From positions 1 through 60,581 of the forward strand of contig JANXRG010000100.1 of NCBI GenBank assembly GCA_025353105.1: 60,581 nt of DNA. Reading direction: 5' to 3'. Positions 9,808-20,000 of this stretch are shown one piece after another; positions within the stretch are counted from its first letter, which is position 1, and every line of letters begins with the position of its first letter. Made by a program: the position numbers and the translations under genes. The notes beneath the pieces were generated by a model. The model was not told the origin of the DNA. It ran no database searches and saw only the letters and a list, made by a program, of their open reading frames with translations. This DNA is from Verrucomicrobiota bacterium. Its GTDB lineage: Bacteria; Verrucomicrobiota; Verrucomicrobiia; Chthoniobacterales; SZAS-18.

Positions 9808-10761
9808 TCAAATCGGGATGGTGGTCCGCAGCACCTGCGTGCCCGGTTCCAGCGGCGCCAACTCGAGGGCCGTCACCAAGGCGGGAACGAGGAAAAAATC
9901 GCCGGGGCGAAAGGTCGCTCCCGCGGCATCCACCCGACCGGACAGGACCGTGAAGATCGCGAAGCGCGCTTCGGTGATCGCCTTGCGCGGGGCGACCATG
10001 TCCCATTTCTCGACGCGAAAAAACTCGCATTCGACCAGCGTCTCGCCGACCGGTCGTTGTGGTTCCGGGGCAAAATCGTCGAAGCGAATCGCCTGTAGCG
10101 ATTGGGCGATGTGGAGCGGCCGGGGCTGACCGTCGAGCCCGACGCGGTTCCAGTCGGAAACGCGGTAGGTGGTGTCGCTGTTTTGCATGACCTCGACAAT
10201 GACGTTCCCGCCTCCGATGGCATGCAGGCGTCCGCTTGGAATAAAAAACGCATCGCCCTCGTGCGAATGAAAGCGATGGACGAATTCCGCGGTGCGACCC
10301 TCGGCGATTGCTTCTTCAAACGCCTTGCGGGTCGTGCCCGGCCGCAGTCCGGCAAAAATTTCCGCGCCGGGCTCGGTGTGGGTGACGTACCACATTTCGG
10401 TCTTGGCCTCGCCCCCGAGCATCTTTGCGATCGCGGCCGGCGGATGCACTTGCAGCGAAAGTGCGTCGTTCGCGTCGAGCAACTTTAGGAGCAGCGGAAA
10501 ACGCGGCGTCTCGGGCAGACCAACGCCAAAGATCTCGGCGCGGTCGTTGGTCCACAACTCCTGCAAGGTCGCGCCCTTGTAGAGACCGGCGTGGACGACG
10601 CTCTGGGCTTCTTCACGATCGACGATCTCCCACGACTCGCCGATGGGCATCCCGTGCGGCAAACGTTTGTGATAAAGAAACTCCAGGCGGTGACCGCCCC
10701 AGACGCGCTCCATGAAGAGCGGTTCGAAGACGATGGGTTGCGGCAGGGACAGAGTCGGCAT
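9808..10761 (-). CDS. manA: Class I mannose-6-phosphate isomerase
   Basis: Interconverts mannose-6-phosphate and fructose-6-phosphate. The 317-residue chain starts near PIVFEPLFMERVWGG, the usual opening of the short (Bacillus-like) type I enzymes. Zinc-site residues are visible: Gln and His in LSLQVHPP, Glu in KTEMWYV, and His in FIPSGRLHAIGGG. ATG 10761 is preferred; the longer open frame upstream to 10974 is arginine/proline-rich and overlaps the next gene. It may supply mannose units for surface polysaccharide. Confidence 0.93.
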   Translation of the reverse strand: MPTLSLPQPIVFEPLFMERVWGGHRLEFLYHKRLPHGMPIGESWEIVDREEAQSVVHAGLYKGATLQELWTNDRAEIFGVGLPETPRFPLLLKLLDANDALSLQVHPPAAIAKMLGGEAKTEMWYVTHTEPGAEIFAGLRPGTTRKAFEEAIAEGRTAEFVHRFHSHEGDAFFIPSGRLHAIGGGNVIVEVMQNSDTTYRVSDWNRVGLDGQPRPLHIAQSLQAIRFDDFAPEPQRPVGETLVECEFFRVEKWDMVAPRKAITEARFAIFTVLSGRVDAAGATFRPGDFFLVPALVTALELAPLEPGTQVLRTTIPI

Positions 10762-10811
10762 GCGGGTGCGAAATAAATGGGATGCTGCGTCGTGGGCGAG
10801 TCCCGGTGGAT

Positions 10812-11447
10812 TCAGGCCGGACGAGGCGCAGCGAGCAGCGCCTCGGCGCGGCGCCACTCCGCCAAGGTATCCACATCGGCGAGTGGCGACAGCGATTGGT
10901 GCGTCAAGTCGAGCGATTCGAGGCGCGCAACGGTTTCGGCCCGCGTGCGCCCGGTGCTCCATCCGATGCCGCAAAACAGGGCGGGCACATCGCGCTTCAA
11001 CGCCAGCAGGTAGAATCCCCCATCCTCGGACGGGCCGATGACCGCGTCTGTGTGATCAAGCGTGGCGAAAGCGGTCTCGAACACGCGGGGATTGATTTCG
11101 ATGCAATCGCTTCCGATGATCGCCACGCGCCCGCATCCGGCCCGGAACGCCGCACCGAAGGCGTCGGCCATGCGCGCACCGAGGTCGCCGTCGCATTGCG
11201 GAAGAAATAGCGTATTCGGCGCCACGCGCGGTCCAAGCCACGCGCGCACGGGAGTTTCGGCGTCCGCCGGCGCGAAGCACACGCGCAGTGGATAAGCGGC
11301 CGGCAGATTCTCGACCACGCGTTCGGCGAGACGGCGGTAGGCCCGCGCGGCGGTGGCCATGCCGATTTCCGCGCCGAGCCGCGTTTTCACCTGTCCGGCG
11401 ACGGGATCCTTCACGAAGAGGAGGATGGCTGGGGAAAATGGGGTCAT
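10812..11447 (-). CDS. TIGR04282/DUF2064 family glycosyltransferase
   Basis: A 211-residue GT-A-fold protein. It opens with ILLFVKDPVAGQVKTRLG, the nucleotide-binding signature of the TIGR04282 (DUF2064) family. It has IIGSDCIEI and GPSEDGGFYLLAL in the expected places for the sugar-nucleotide and metal sites. Some relatives have been linked to arsenosugar biosynthesis, but no arsenic genes are nearby, so the acceptor is unknown. Its ATG is preceded almost directly by a copy of the 23-bp repeat at 11451-11473. It probably precedes manA in one transcript. Confidence 0.87.
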   Translation of the reverse strand: MTPFSPAILLFVKDPVAGQVKTRLGAEIGMATAARAYRRLAERVVENLPAAYPLRVCFAPADAETPVRAWLGPRVAPNTLFLPQCDGDLGARMADAFGAAFRAGCGRVAIIGSDCIEINPRVFETAFATLDHTDAVIGPSEDGGFYLLALKRDVPALFCGIGWSTGRTRAETVARLESLDLTHQSLSPLADVDTLAEWRRAEALLAAPRPA

Positions 11448-11450
11448 GCG

Positions 11451-11473
11451 GCCAGTATTTCAACAGGCTCCTA
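11451..11473 (-). repeat. 23-bp direct repeat, copy 1 (upstream leader element)
   Basis: Identical over 23 bp to 16488-16510; the core on the plus strand is CAGTATTTCAACAGGCTCCT. On the minus strand it sits immediately before the ATG of the TIGR04282 gene. The centre is a pseudo-palindrome CCTGTT-GAAA-TACTGG (half-site CCWGTW), which could be a regulator binding site. Confidence 0.75.
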
Positions 11474-11516
11474 ATCAATTGCGTGCTTTCGCCAACCCAT
11501 TACACTCTCCCAACGA

Positions 11517-14243
11517 ATGGCACGAGCCAACGAACGCAACCGCCAGACCAAAGCGCCAACCGCCTGGGGCGAGCTTCCGGCTATCGGTCTCTTCTTCGCC
11601 GGGCTGCTGCTTTTCCTCGCGCTGATTTCGTATCATCCGGGCGACCTACCCACGTGGGTGCCGTTCAGCCAGACGTCGAAGCCGAATTCGCCGACCCAGA
11701 ATTTCGTCGGACCGGTCGGTGCGATTGTCGCTGGCACCTGCTATTTCTGCTTCGGCGCGGCCTCGTACCTCATCGCAGTGCTGCTGATGATCTTCGGCGG
11801 TTCGCGCGTCTTCACGGCGAATCTCGTGCTGACGCCGTTCCGGATGATCTGGCTGGCGGGGTCGGTCGTCACGGCGGCGTGCCTCGTTCAATCGCAGACG
11901 ACGTTCCTCCAGGACTGGCGCGGTCAATTCAACATCTCCGGGCCCGGCGGTTTCATCGGCTATTGGATCGGCGAGCGGCTCCTGCGGGATCGCCTGCTGG
12001 GTGGAGTGGGGTCAACGATGGCGCTCGGGGTTGTTTACCTCTCCAGCGTGGTGTTGCTGTTCGGGTTGCACCCGATTGCCATCGTGCGGCGGACCATCGC
12101 ATGGGTTGGGGAACGCAAGGAGGCCCGGCGGCAGGCGGCGATCGATACAGTCGACGCAGCCCAGCGGATTGAGCAGGAGCGGCAGCGGCTCGAGCGCGAG
12201 CAGCGCCGACTCGAGAAACATCTCCGCCGCAGCGGCGTTGAATCCGCGGGAGACGTGACAGGCGGGACGGCGATCGACGACGAAGATGATGCCACCTCGG
12301 GCGGCCTCGCGGAGGATTTTATCGACCGGCCGCAACCGCAAATCATCGATTCGAACACGCCCACGCCAGCCGACAGGAAGCCCCGACTCGCGGACGTGCT
12401 CGCACGATCCGGCGGACGCGCGCCCGCGCGTGCCGGCGCCGTGGCCGCCGCGGATGCGGGCGACGTGCGCTTCGCCAACTATCAGCTTCCAGGTCCGGAT
12501 CTCCTCGAGATGGCGGACGTGCAGGGCCGGCCGCCGATGGATCCCGAGGAATTGCGCCGCGTGCAGACGCAAATCGTGGAATGTCTGGATCACTTCGGCA
12601 TCAAGGTTAGCCCCGGCGACATCACGCGCGGCCCGACGATCACGCGGTACGAAGTGTACCCGGCGAAGGGGGTCCGCGTGGACAAGATCGTCTCGCTGGA
12701 ACGGGACATCGCGCGAGCGACCCGCGCTGAGCGCATCAACATTCTCGCCCCCATTCCCGGCAAGGACACGGTTGGCATCGAAATCGCCAACACGCGCAAG
12801 GTGAAGGTTGCGTTGCGCGAGCTGATCGAAAGCGAGGATTGGGCCAGTAGCAAGGCTCCCATCCCGCTTGCCCTTGGCAAAGACGTCTACGGGAAGACGA
12901 TCATCGCCGATCTGGCCGCGATGCCGCACTGCCTCGTCGCCGGCACCACCGGCAGCGGCAAGAGCGTGTGCATCAACGCGCTCATCGCGTCCATGCTGTA
13001 CCGCTTTACGCCCGAGCAACTGCGCTTCATCATGATCGACCCAAAGGTCGTCGAGATGCAGGTGTACAACGACCTGCCGCATCTCGTCGTGCCGGTCGTG
13101 ACCGATCCAAAGAAGGTCCTGCTCGCTTTGAACTGGCTGATTCACGAGATGGAAAAGCGCTACCGGATCTTTGCGAAGACGAACGTGCGCAACATCACGG
13201 GCTTCAATGCGCGCCCGATCAAGCGCACGCAGATGGAGCTCGATTTTGCCGCGGCGGAAGCCGCCAACAAAGCGGCCGCCGCGGCAAAGGCGCTGCTTGA
13301 GACCGAAGCGCTGACGTCCCTGGAGATCGACGAGGCCGCGTCCGACCTGTCGGGAACGGCCGCGGCGAACGCGGCCGAACCGACCGTGCGCCAGTTCGTG
13401 AAACTGAATGTCTCGGCCGACCCAGCGCCGGCCGTACCCGCGGGTCCGCTGGAGTCGCCGGATGATCTCGTGAATCCGGTGACGCGCGCTCCCCTTTCGC
13501 CCTTCGCCGTCGATCTGAACCGGTCCGCCCAGGTCACGCCCCCGTCCGCGCGCAACAGCCGCGACGACGATCTCATCGTGCCCGAGCGGATGCCCTACAT
13601 TGTGGTCATTGTCGATGAGCTGGCCGACCTGATGCAGACCGCCCCGGCGGACGTGGAGAACGCGATCGCCCGCATCACACAGATGGCGCGCGCGGCCGGC
13701 ATCCACATGATTGTCGCCACTCAGACGCCGCGAGCGGACATTGTGACCGGCGTCATCAAGGCGAACATCCCGAGCCGCATCGCGTTTCAGGTGGCGAGCA
13801 AGATCGACAGCCGCGTCATCCTCGACGAGAACGGCGCCGAGCGCCTGCTGGGTCAGGGCGACATGCTCTACCTGCCGCCCGGGACCTCACGTCAGATCCG
13901 TGCGCAGGGCGTGCTCGTGACCGATGAGGAGATTCACCGCCTGGTGAAATTCTGTGCCGATCAGGGGAAGGCGCATTTCGAGGTCGCCATTCACGAAAAA
14001 CTGCAGGGTGAGACCGACGAGGACGATGACGTGACCGCCGAGGACGAGGAGCTGGTGCAGAAATGCATCGAGATCATCCGGCAGGAAAAAAAGGCGAGCA
14101 CGTCGATGCTGCAGCGCCGGCTGCGCCTCGGCTACACGCGCGCGGCGCGCGTGGTGGATGTGCTGGAGCGGCGGGGTATTGTTGGTCCCGAGAATGGGGC
14201 CAAGGGGCGGGAGATTCTGGTGGATCTGGATCAGGACCTTTGA
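11517..14243 (+). CDS. ftsK: DNA translocase FtsK/SpoIIIE
   Basis: Septal DNA pump of 908 residues. The N-terminus has hydrophobic membrane segments up to about residue 195. A charged linker follows, then the alpha/beta motor with Walker A GTTGSGKS from residue 476 and Walker B YIVVIVDELADLM. The C-terminal gamma winged helix is present (STSMLQRRLRLGYTRAARV), which reads KOPS sites. About 120 extra residues, Ala-rich and then Pro-rich (roughly 565-688), are inserted between RNITGFN and the Walker B strand, where typical FtsK has only a few residues. The frame is open throughout, so this is a genuine insertion. Confidence 0.96.
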   Translation: MARANERNRQTKAPTAWGELPAIGLFFAGLLLFLALISYHPGDLPTWVPFSQTSKPNSPTQNFVGPVGAIVAGTCYFCFGAASYLIAVLLMIFGGSRVFTANLVLTPFRMIWLAGSVVTAACLVQSQTTFLQDWRGQFNISGPGGFIGYWIGERLLRDRLLGGVGSTMALGVVYLSSVVLLFGLHPIAIVRRTIAWVGERKEARRQAAIDTVDAAQRIEQERQRLEREQRRLEKHLRRSGVESAGDVTGGTAIDDEDDATSGGLAEDFIDRPQPQIIDSNTPTPADRKPRLADVLARSGGRAPARAGAVAAADAGDVRFANYQLPGPDLLEMADVQGRPPMDPEELRRVQTQIVECLDHFGIKVSPGDITRGPTITRYEVYPAKGVRVDKIVSLERDIARATRAERINILAPIPGKDTVGIEIANTRKVKVALRELIESEDWASSKAPIPLALGKDVYGKTIIADLAAMPHCLVAGTTGSGKSVCINALIASMLYRFTPEQLRFIMIDPKVVEMQVYNDLPHLVVPVVTDPKKVLLALNWLIHEMEKRYRIFAKTNVRNITGFNARPIKRTQMELDFAAAEAANKAAAAAKALLETEALTSLEIDEAASDLSGTAAANAAEPTVRQFVKLNVSADPAPAVPAGPLESPDDLVNPVTRAPLSPFAVDLNRSAQVTPPSARNSRDDDLIVPERMPYIVVIVDELADLMQTAPADVENAIARITQMARAAGIHMIVATQTPRADIVTGVIKANIPSRIAFQVASKIDSRVILDENGAERLLGQGDMLYLPPGTSRQIRAQGVLVTDEEIHRLVKFCADQGKAHFEVAIHEKLQGETDEDDDVTAEDEELVQKCIEIIRQEKKASTSMLQRRLRLGYTRAARVVDVLERRGIVGPENGAKGREILVDLDQDL

Positions 14244-14502
14244 CTACTGATGCACAAGAAGGTTACACCCTGACACTTGATATGAAATTCCTCATCTGTT
14301 TCCCATAGGGGCATACGGCGGCTCGTGCGGGTGGATGCAAAAACTACCGACAATGTCATTTGTCACGGTGTGACCCCTTTCGCCCTTTTTCTCATGAACT
14401 TCAATGAGTGCATTGCAATCGGAAGCGGTTTGGGTGCCTGCGATGGCGGGTTTTACAATAGATTATCAACCTGAGAGTTGGTTCTTTGGAAGTGATTTGT
14501 AA
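14244..14502. other. AT-richer intergenic stretch after ftsK
   Basis: About 260 bases with visibly lower GC than the surroundings and no convincing reading frame. It contains GTCACGGTGTGAC, a short inverted repeat near 14364. Together with the next gene it looks like foreign DNA inserted between ftsK and lolC. No integrase, tRNA or flanking direct repeat was found. Confidence 0.5.
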
Positions 14503-14925
14503 ATGAGCACACCCGACAAAACTGCCGCCGCCGCATTCCTCTTTTTTGGTGCTCTGTCGCTTCTCATCTGGAGTATCGCCAAGCCAAGAATGGGGCCGAG
14601 GATACACGAAAGTCCATTCGCACGGTTCAACTACCTTGGTATTTTGTTGATCCTTCTAAGCATAGCAACGGTATTACGCCCAGGAATGGGTGTAGGATCT
14701 GCGTACTCTTTCGAAACAATGGTTTCTTCACGCCCGTTTACGTTGCTCGCGGCAACAGCGTGGCTTATGCTAGATTTGCTATTTATCTTCTTCGCGGAGC
14801 CCGTTGTTCAGAAATTGGGAGTTCCTGTTGCGAGGCAGGAGTTCAATGTAAATCTTCTACGTCTCTCGGGCATCTCTATGCTAATTGGTCCTCTCGTACT
14901 TGTTTATCGCGTATTTCATGCATGA
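14503..14925 (+). CDS. Hypothetical four-span membrane protein
   Basis: I do not recognise this 140-residue protein. Hydrophobic segments near residues 9-25, 44-61, 77-96 and 118-136 suggest four membrane spans with short loops. Codon use is much more AT-rich than in its neighbours (frequent AAA, TTT, CTA and AGT-type codons) and the upstream 260 bases are also AT-richer, so recent horizontal transfer is likely. GGAAGTG about 15 nt before the ATG may serve as a weak ribosome site. It stands alone between ftsK and the end of lolC. Confidence 0.65.
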   Translation: MSTPDKTAAAAFLFFGALSLLIWSIAKPRMGPRIHESPFARFNYLGILLILLSIATVLRPGMGVGSAYSFETMVSSRPFTLLAATAWLMLDLLFIFFAEPVVQKLGVPVARQEFNVNLLRLSGISMLIGPLVLVYRVFHA

Positions 14926-15059
14926 TGGAGCCGTAGTGCAGTCCTGTACGCGCCGTTGCGTCGGGAAGGGGAGCGGAAAAGGGGTCGCGGCAGAAACGGC
15001 GGAAAGGGTCGCGATAAAATATCGAATATTGCCGTTCCCGGTTGGCTGGTGACTTCAGT

Positions 15060-15079
15060 TTCCGCGCTGCCGCGCGGAA
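15060..15079. other. Hairpin TTCCGCGC-TGCC-GCGCGGAA
   Basis: A perfect 8-bp inverted repeat with a four-base loop, 50 bases beyond the 3' end of lolC. A second small hairpin (GAAGC/GCTTC) follows at once. No T-run accompanies it, so a terminator role is only possible. Confidence 0.5.
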
Positions 15080-15128
15080 TGAAGCGTCGCTTCGCTCCGA
15101 ATGACGAAGTTCGGTAGCAGCGATCAGG

Positions 15129-16424
15129 TCATTCCGATCGTAGCGCTTTCACCGGGTCGAGGCGCGCGGCGAAATAGGCGGGAACCAGCGCGGCGAGCGA
15201 GCAGATGACGAACGCGCTGACGCAAATCCAGGCGACGTCGCCGGGCACGATCTGCGCGGGAATTTCGGTGAACTGATAGACGCTCGCGGGAAAGACTTCG
15301 ATGCCAAAGGTCCGCGCGAGCCAGCGGCTGAATTCATTCCGGAAACCCACCAGGCCTAGTCCCGCGCCCAGTCCGATCACATTGCCAAAAAATCCCACGA
15401 CCATGCCCTGCGCCAGGAAGATCCAGACGATTTGCGCCGTCCGTGAACCGAGCGCCTTGAGAATGCCGATCTCCCGAGTCTTCTGAACGGTGACCGTGAT
15501 GAGCGTGTTCATGATGCCGAACGCGGCGACGATGATGATAAAAAAGAGCAGAAAGAACATGACGGACCGCTCGAGCCGCACCGCGTCGAAGAACGAGCGG
15601 TTGAGGTCCATCCACGTGAGCGCAAAGAGCGGGGCCGGAAGTTTTTCGGTGAGCGTGTTCTTCACGTTTTCCGCGCGATAGGCGTCCTTCGTCTTCACCG
15701 CAAGGCCATGTACCATATCCTTCAGGCCATAAAGCTCCTGACCCAGGTAGAGCGGCACAAAGAGAAATTCCGAATCGTAGATGTATCGACCCGAGGAAAA
15801 GATCCCGGTCACCGTGACTTCGGTCGGCAGGACCAATTCACGGATCTGGGCGAGTTTTTTGTCCTTGGCGGCCTTGTCGCCGGCTTGCTCGAGTCCGTCC
15901 AGTTGGTCGAACACCTGCTTGAGATTGGTCGGTGAGTAAATCGTGATCTTGTCGCCAACCTGGACGCCGAGTGCCTTGGCCAGTTCGGCGCCGAGCACGG
16001 TGTTCTGGCCGTCCAGATTGAACTCGCCCGCGACGATCGAATTCTTGATTTCGCTTACTTGCGACTCAAGGACCGGATCAACGCCGCGGATCTTTGGCGC
16101 CATGCGTTGATTTTGAAACTCGACGATGACCGGCCCGAGGACGAATGGCGACACCGCCACGACGTCCGCACTGGCGGCACGGATCATTTGCGCCGCGGTC
16201 CGCCAGTCCTCGATCAGGTCGTTGTTCTTCACCAGCAAGTGCGCATCGAAGCCGATGACCTTTTTCTTTAGTTCCCGGTCGAATCCGGTCATCACCGAGA
16301 TGACGAGGATGAGCACCGTGATGCCAAGCGTGACGCCGAGGACGGAGATCAGCGTGATGACCGAGAGAAAAGTTCTCCGCGGCTTTAGGTAGCGCAGAGC
16401 GAGAAAGAGGGAGAACGATTTCAC
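15129..16424 (-). CDS. lolC: Lipoprotein-releasing ABC permease LolC/LolE
   Basis: Inner-membrane subunit that extracts lipoproteins for transfer to the outer membrane. The N-terminus SLFLALRYLKPRRTFLSVI is the family signature. One span is followed by a large periplasmic MacB_PCD-like domain, then three spans from VMFFLLFFIIIVAAFGIMN to the C-terminus, ending PVKALRSE. GTG 16424 puts the signature at the very start. An ATG at 16487, directly after the 23-bp repeat, is the longer alternative adding 21 unlikely residues. LolD, often adjacent, is absent here; the AT-rich island occupies the place where it would be expected. Confidence 0.9.
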   Translation of the reverse strand: MKSFSLFLALRYLKPRRTFLSVITLISVLGVTLGITVLILVISVMTGFDRELKKKVIGFDAHLLVKNNDLIEDWRTAAQMIRAASADVVAVSPFVLGPVIVEFQNQRMAPKIRGVDPVLESQVSEIKNSIVAGEFNLDGQNTVLGAELAKALGVQVGDKITIYSPTNLKQVFDQLDGLEQAGDKAAKDKKLAQIRELVLPTEVTVTGIFSSGRYIYDSEFLFVPLYLGQELYGLKDMVHGLAVKTKDAYRAENVKNTLTEKLPAPLFALTWMDLNRSFFDAVRLERSVMFFLLFFIIIVAAFGIMNTLITVTVQKTREIGILKALGSRTAQIVWIFLAQGMVVGFFGNVIGLGAGLGLVGFRNEFSRWLARTFGIEVFPASVYQFTEIPAQIVPGDVAWICVSAFVICSLAALVPAYFAARLDPVKALRSE

Positions 16425-16487
16425 GGAGGCCTCGAATGAAGTGCGGCTCGGGCACGCTGTCGAACGCTTTGCGTCGCGGCGGGCCAT

Positions 16488-16510
16488 GCCAGTATTTCAA
16501 CAGGCTCCTA
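16488..16510 (-). repeat. 23-bp direct repeat, copy 2
   Basis: Identical to 11451-11473. On the minus strand its first three bases are the TAG stop of the MFS gene and its last base abuts an in-frame ATG of the lolC frame, so it forms the whole gap between those two frames. Confidence 0.75.
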
Positions 16511-17875
16511 GCGCTGGATCAACTTCGCCAGGCGTTTCAGGCCCAGGGTGAGGGAAATCTCGCGAAAGAGATGGTCCATCGGCGCGCTTTTCTTCTCGTC
16601 GAGCCGGGAAATGGAAATCAAAGCGATGAGGGCGCTGATGAACAGGAGCAGGAAATACACCGTGAAAGCTCCGAGGTGAATTCCGGTTGGGTGGGCGGCG
16701 TTGCGATGGGCGAGCGCATCAATCAAGAGCCCCCACAGGATCGGGGCGAGGCCAAGGCTCAGGCTGGTGATGACCGTGAAATAGGCGAAGAAATGGTTGC
16801 GGCCGGTGGGTGGCATGGTGGCCATGGTGAGCCGCAGGTTCGCGATGTTGAAATTCCCGGTTGCCACGCCGTAGCCGAGGAACAGCGCGGGAATGAGGAG
16901 CGCTGCATATTGATTGGGCACCAAGCCGCCGGCCAGCAGGGCCCAGCCAGCGATGAGCAGGGCGTAAAGTGCGAGTGACGCCCGCAGGATTGGCCGACTG
17001 CCGGTTCGATCGATCACGCGGCCGACCACGGGCAGGCTGAGCATCGCACCGAGGAATGCCGACGCGCTCGCGAGGAGAATCTGGCCCGACGTATAGCCGT
17101 ATTGCGGCGAGTCGCGGACGAACGCGACCGAGAAAACGCTGAGGCTGCCGATGGCGAATTGATAGAGTGCGTTGAACAGGACGAGGCGGCGGAAGGGCGG
17201 ATACGAGACAATCGCCCGCCATGGCACGGGCTGATTCGTCTGCGCGGAGGGAAGCGGAGCGGCACCGGTTTCTGGCACGCGATTGATGAACGCGAGACTG
17301 ACGAAGCCCGCGACCATGCTGATGAAGAACGCGACGCTGTATTGCGACGGGTTGACGTGCTGACCGCCAAGGGTGAAGGCCGCGACGATCAAAGCGACCA
17401 GGCTGCCGGTTTGCTGAAACGTCTGGTCGCGCGAAAGAAAATGCCCGCGCACCGGCTCCGGGATGATATCGCTGATCCACGGCAACCACGCGCCCGACGC
17501 GATGCCACGCAGGAGATTGAAGGCGAAGAGGCAGCTCAGCAGGGCCACGAGTTTCGTCGGCTCATTGAGGAAGGCGAGGAGTGGAAGGACCGCGATCGCC
17601 GCCACGAAGATGTTCCGCAGGCCCCAGCCGGCGAGGATAAACCGGCGGTAGCCAACCCGTGCCATGAAATACGCGGCTGGGATCTGGAAAATGGAGAGCA
17701 GAGGCGTCAGCGCGGTGATCAGTCCAAGCACCGTGGCGCTCGCGCCCAGCGACATGGCGTAGAGAACGGTCGGCGCGCCCAGCGTGATCTGAAAGGCGAC
17801 CGCGTTCGCAAAACTAAAACCCCAGACGTTTTTCGCGCCCGGCGGGATTTGAGCTTCGTCGGTAAGATTCGCCAT
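16508..17875 (-). CDS. Major facilitator superfamily transporter
   Basis: A 455-residue integral membrane protein with about twelve hydrophobic spans. MFS-type loop motifs are seen: ARVGYRRFI between the early spans and GRVIDRTGSRPIL in the second half, the two pseudo-symmetric cytoplasmic loops. The central loop after about residue 200 is short and polar. The substrate cannot be told; no catabolic gene is next to it. The start MANLTDEAQIPPGAKNVWG is followed by the first span as expected. It lies between lysS and lolC on the same strand and its stop lies inside the 23-bp repeat. Confidence 0.88.
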   Translation of the reverse strand: MANLTDEAQIPPGAKNVWGFSFANAVAFQITLGAPTVLYAMSLGASATVLGLITALTPLLSIFQIPAAYFMARVGYRRFILAGWGLRNIFVAAIAVLPLLAFLNEPTKLVALLSCLFAFNLLRGIASGAWLPWISDIIPEPVRGHFLSRDQTFQQTGSLVALIVAAFTLGGQHVNPSQYSVAFFISMVAGFVSLAFINRVPETGAAPLPSAQTNQPVPWRAIVSYPPFRRLVLFNALYQFAIGSLSVFSVAFVRDSPQYGYTSGQILLASASAFLGAMLSLPVVGRVIDRTGSRPILRASLALYALLIAGWALLAGGLVPNQYAALLIPALFLGYGVATGNFNIANLRLTMATMPPTGRNHFFAYFTVITSLSLGLAPILWGLLIDALAHRNAAHPTGIHLGAFTVYFLLLFISALIALISISRLDEKKSAPMDHLFREISLTLGLKRLAKLIQR

Positions 17876-17889
17876 CGAGTCACCAAATT

Positions 17890-18000
17890 ACTCACACGGA
17901 GAACACGGAGGCACGGAGGATTTTGGGGAGAACGGACCCGCGCTGAAGTCACGAATCCCCAATTTCTTTCTTCACTGTGCCTCCGTGAGCTCCGGGTGAG
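17890..18000. repeat. Inverted array B (ACACGGAG type)
   Basis: Left arm 17890-17924 carries CACGGAG units spaced 8-9 nt. Right arm 17971-18000 carries the inverse (CCTCCGTG, CTCCGG). The two arms align with each other over about 35 bases when one is reverse-complemented. It lies between the MFS gene and lysS. Confidence 0.8.
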
Positions 18001-18018
18001 GCAAATCGAACGCGCGGC

Positions 18019-19491
<1,473 letters not shown>

Positions 19492-19679
19492 GGGCGGGCA
19501 GGGTCGATCCAACCGCCCCGGATTGCAAATCGCGGTCGGGACCGGGCCACCCGCCCGGGTTTCGCCGGGACCCCACCGGCAGGGATGTCCGCGTCACGGT
19601 TCTTGTTGCGCGCGGGGCGAATCTCGTTATTTTGACCACCCACCAATTACTGGCCAAATCCAGTGAAATCCCGACGACC

Positions 19680-19904
19680 ATGAAGGCCGACATCCATCCT
19701 GATTACAACGAAACCACCGTCAACTGCGCTTCCTGCGGTGCGGTCTACCACACGCGCTCCACGCGGCAGAACATGACGGTCGGCATCTGCGCCGCCTGCC
19801 ATCCGTTCTTTACCGGCCAACAGAAATTTGTCGATACCGCCGGGCGGATTGAGAAGTTCACGCGCCGTTACGGGACGTCGGTCGGCAATTCGACCGCGAG
19901 ATAG
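19680..19904 (+). CDS. rpmE: 50S ribosomal protein L31 (type A, zinc-binding)
   Basis: 74 residues beginning [20 protein letters not shown]. Four cysteines in two CxxC pairs (CASC and CAAC) mark the zinc-binding C+ form. [19 protein letters not shown] matches the family C-terminus. An intrinsic terminator follows at 19948-19972, so it is probably a single-gene transcript just ahead of prfA, an order common in bacteria. Confidence 0.97.
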   Translation: MKADIHPDYNETTVNCASCGAVYHTRSTRQNMTVGICAACHPFFTGQQKFVDTAGRIEKFTRRYGTSVGNSTAR

Positions 19905-19947
19905 ATTTCTGCCCCGCGCCGCCTGGCGCGGATGGCGACACGACATG

Positions 19948-19972
19948 GCGCGGGTCACTCACCCGCGCTTTT
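19948..19972 (+). terminator. Intrinsic terminator after rpmE
   Basis: Stem GCGCGGGT (19948-19955) pairs perfectly with ACCCGCGC (19961-19968) around loop CACTC, followed by TTTT. It lies 44 nt past the rpmE stop and before the prfA start. Confidence 0.85.
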
Positions 19973-20000
19973 GTCGTTATGACGCCCCATCCTCCCCGCC

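Noticed and set aside
12012-13706. 564-codon open frame on the minus strand
   Set aside because: Antisense to ftsK, rich in His/Arg/Asp/Gly, no family features.
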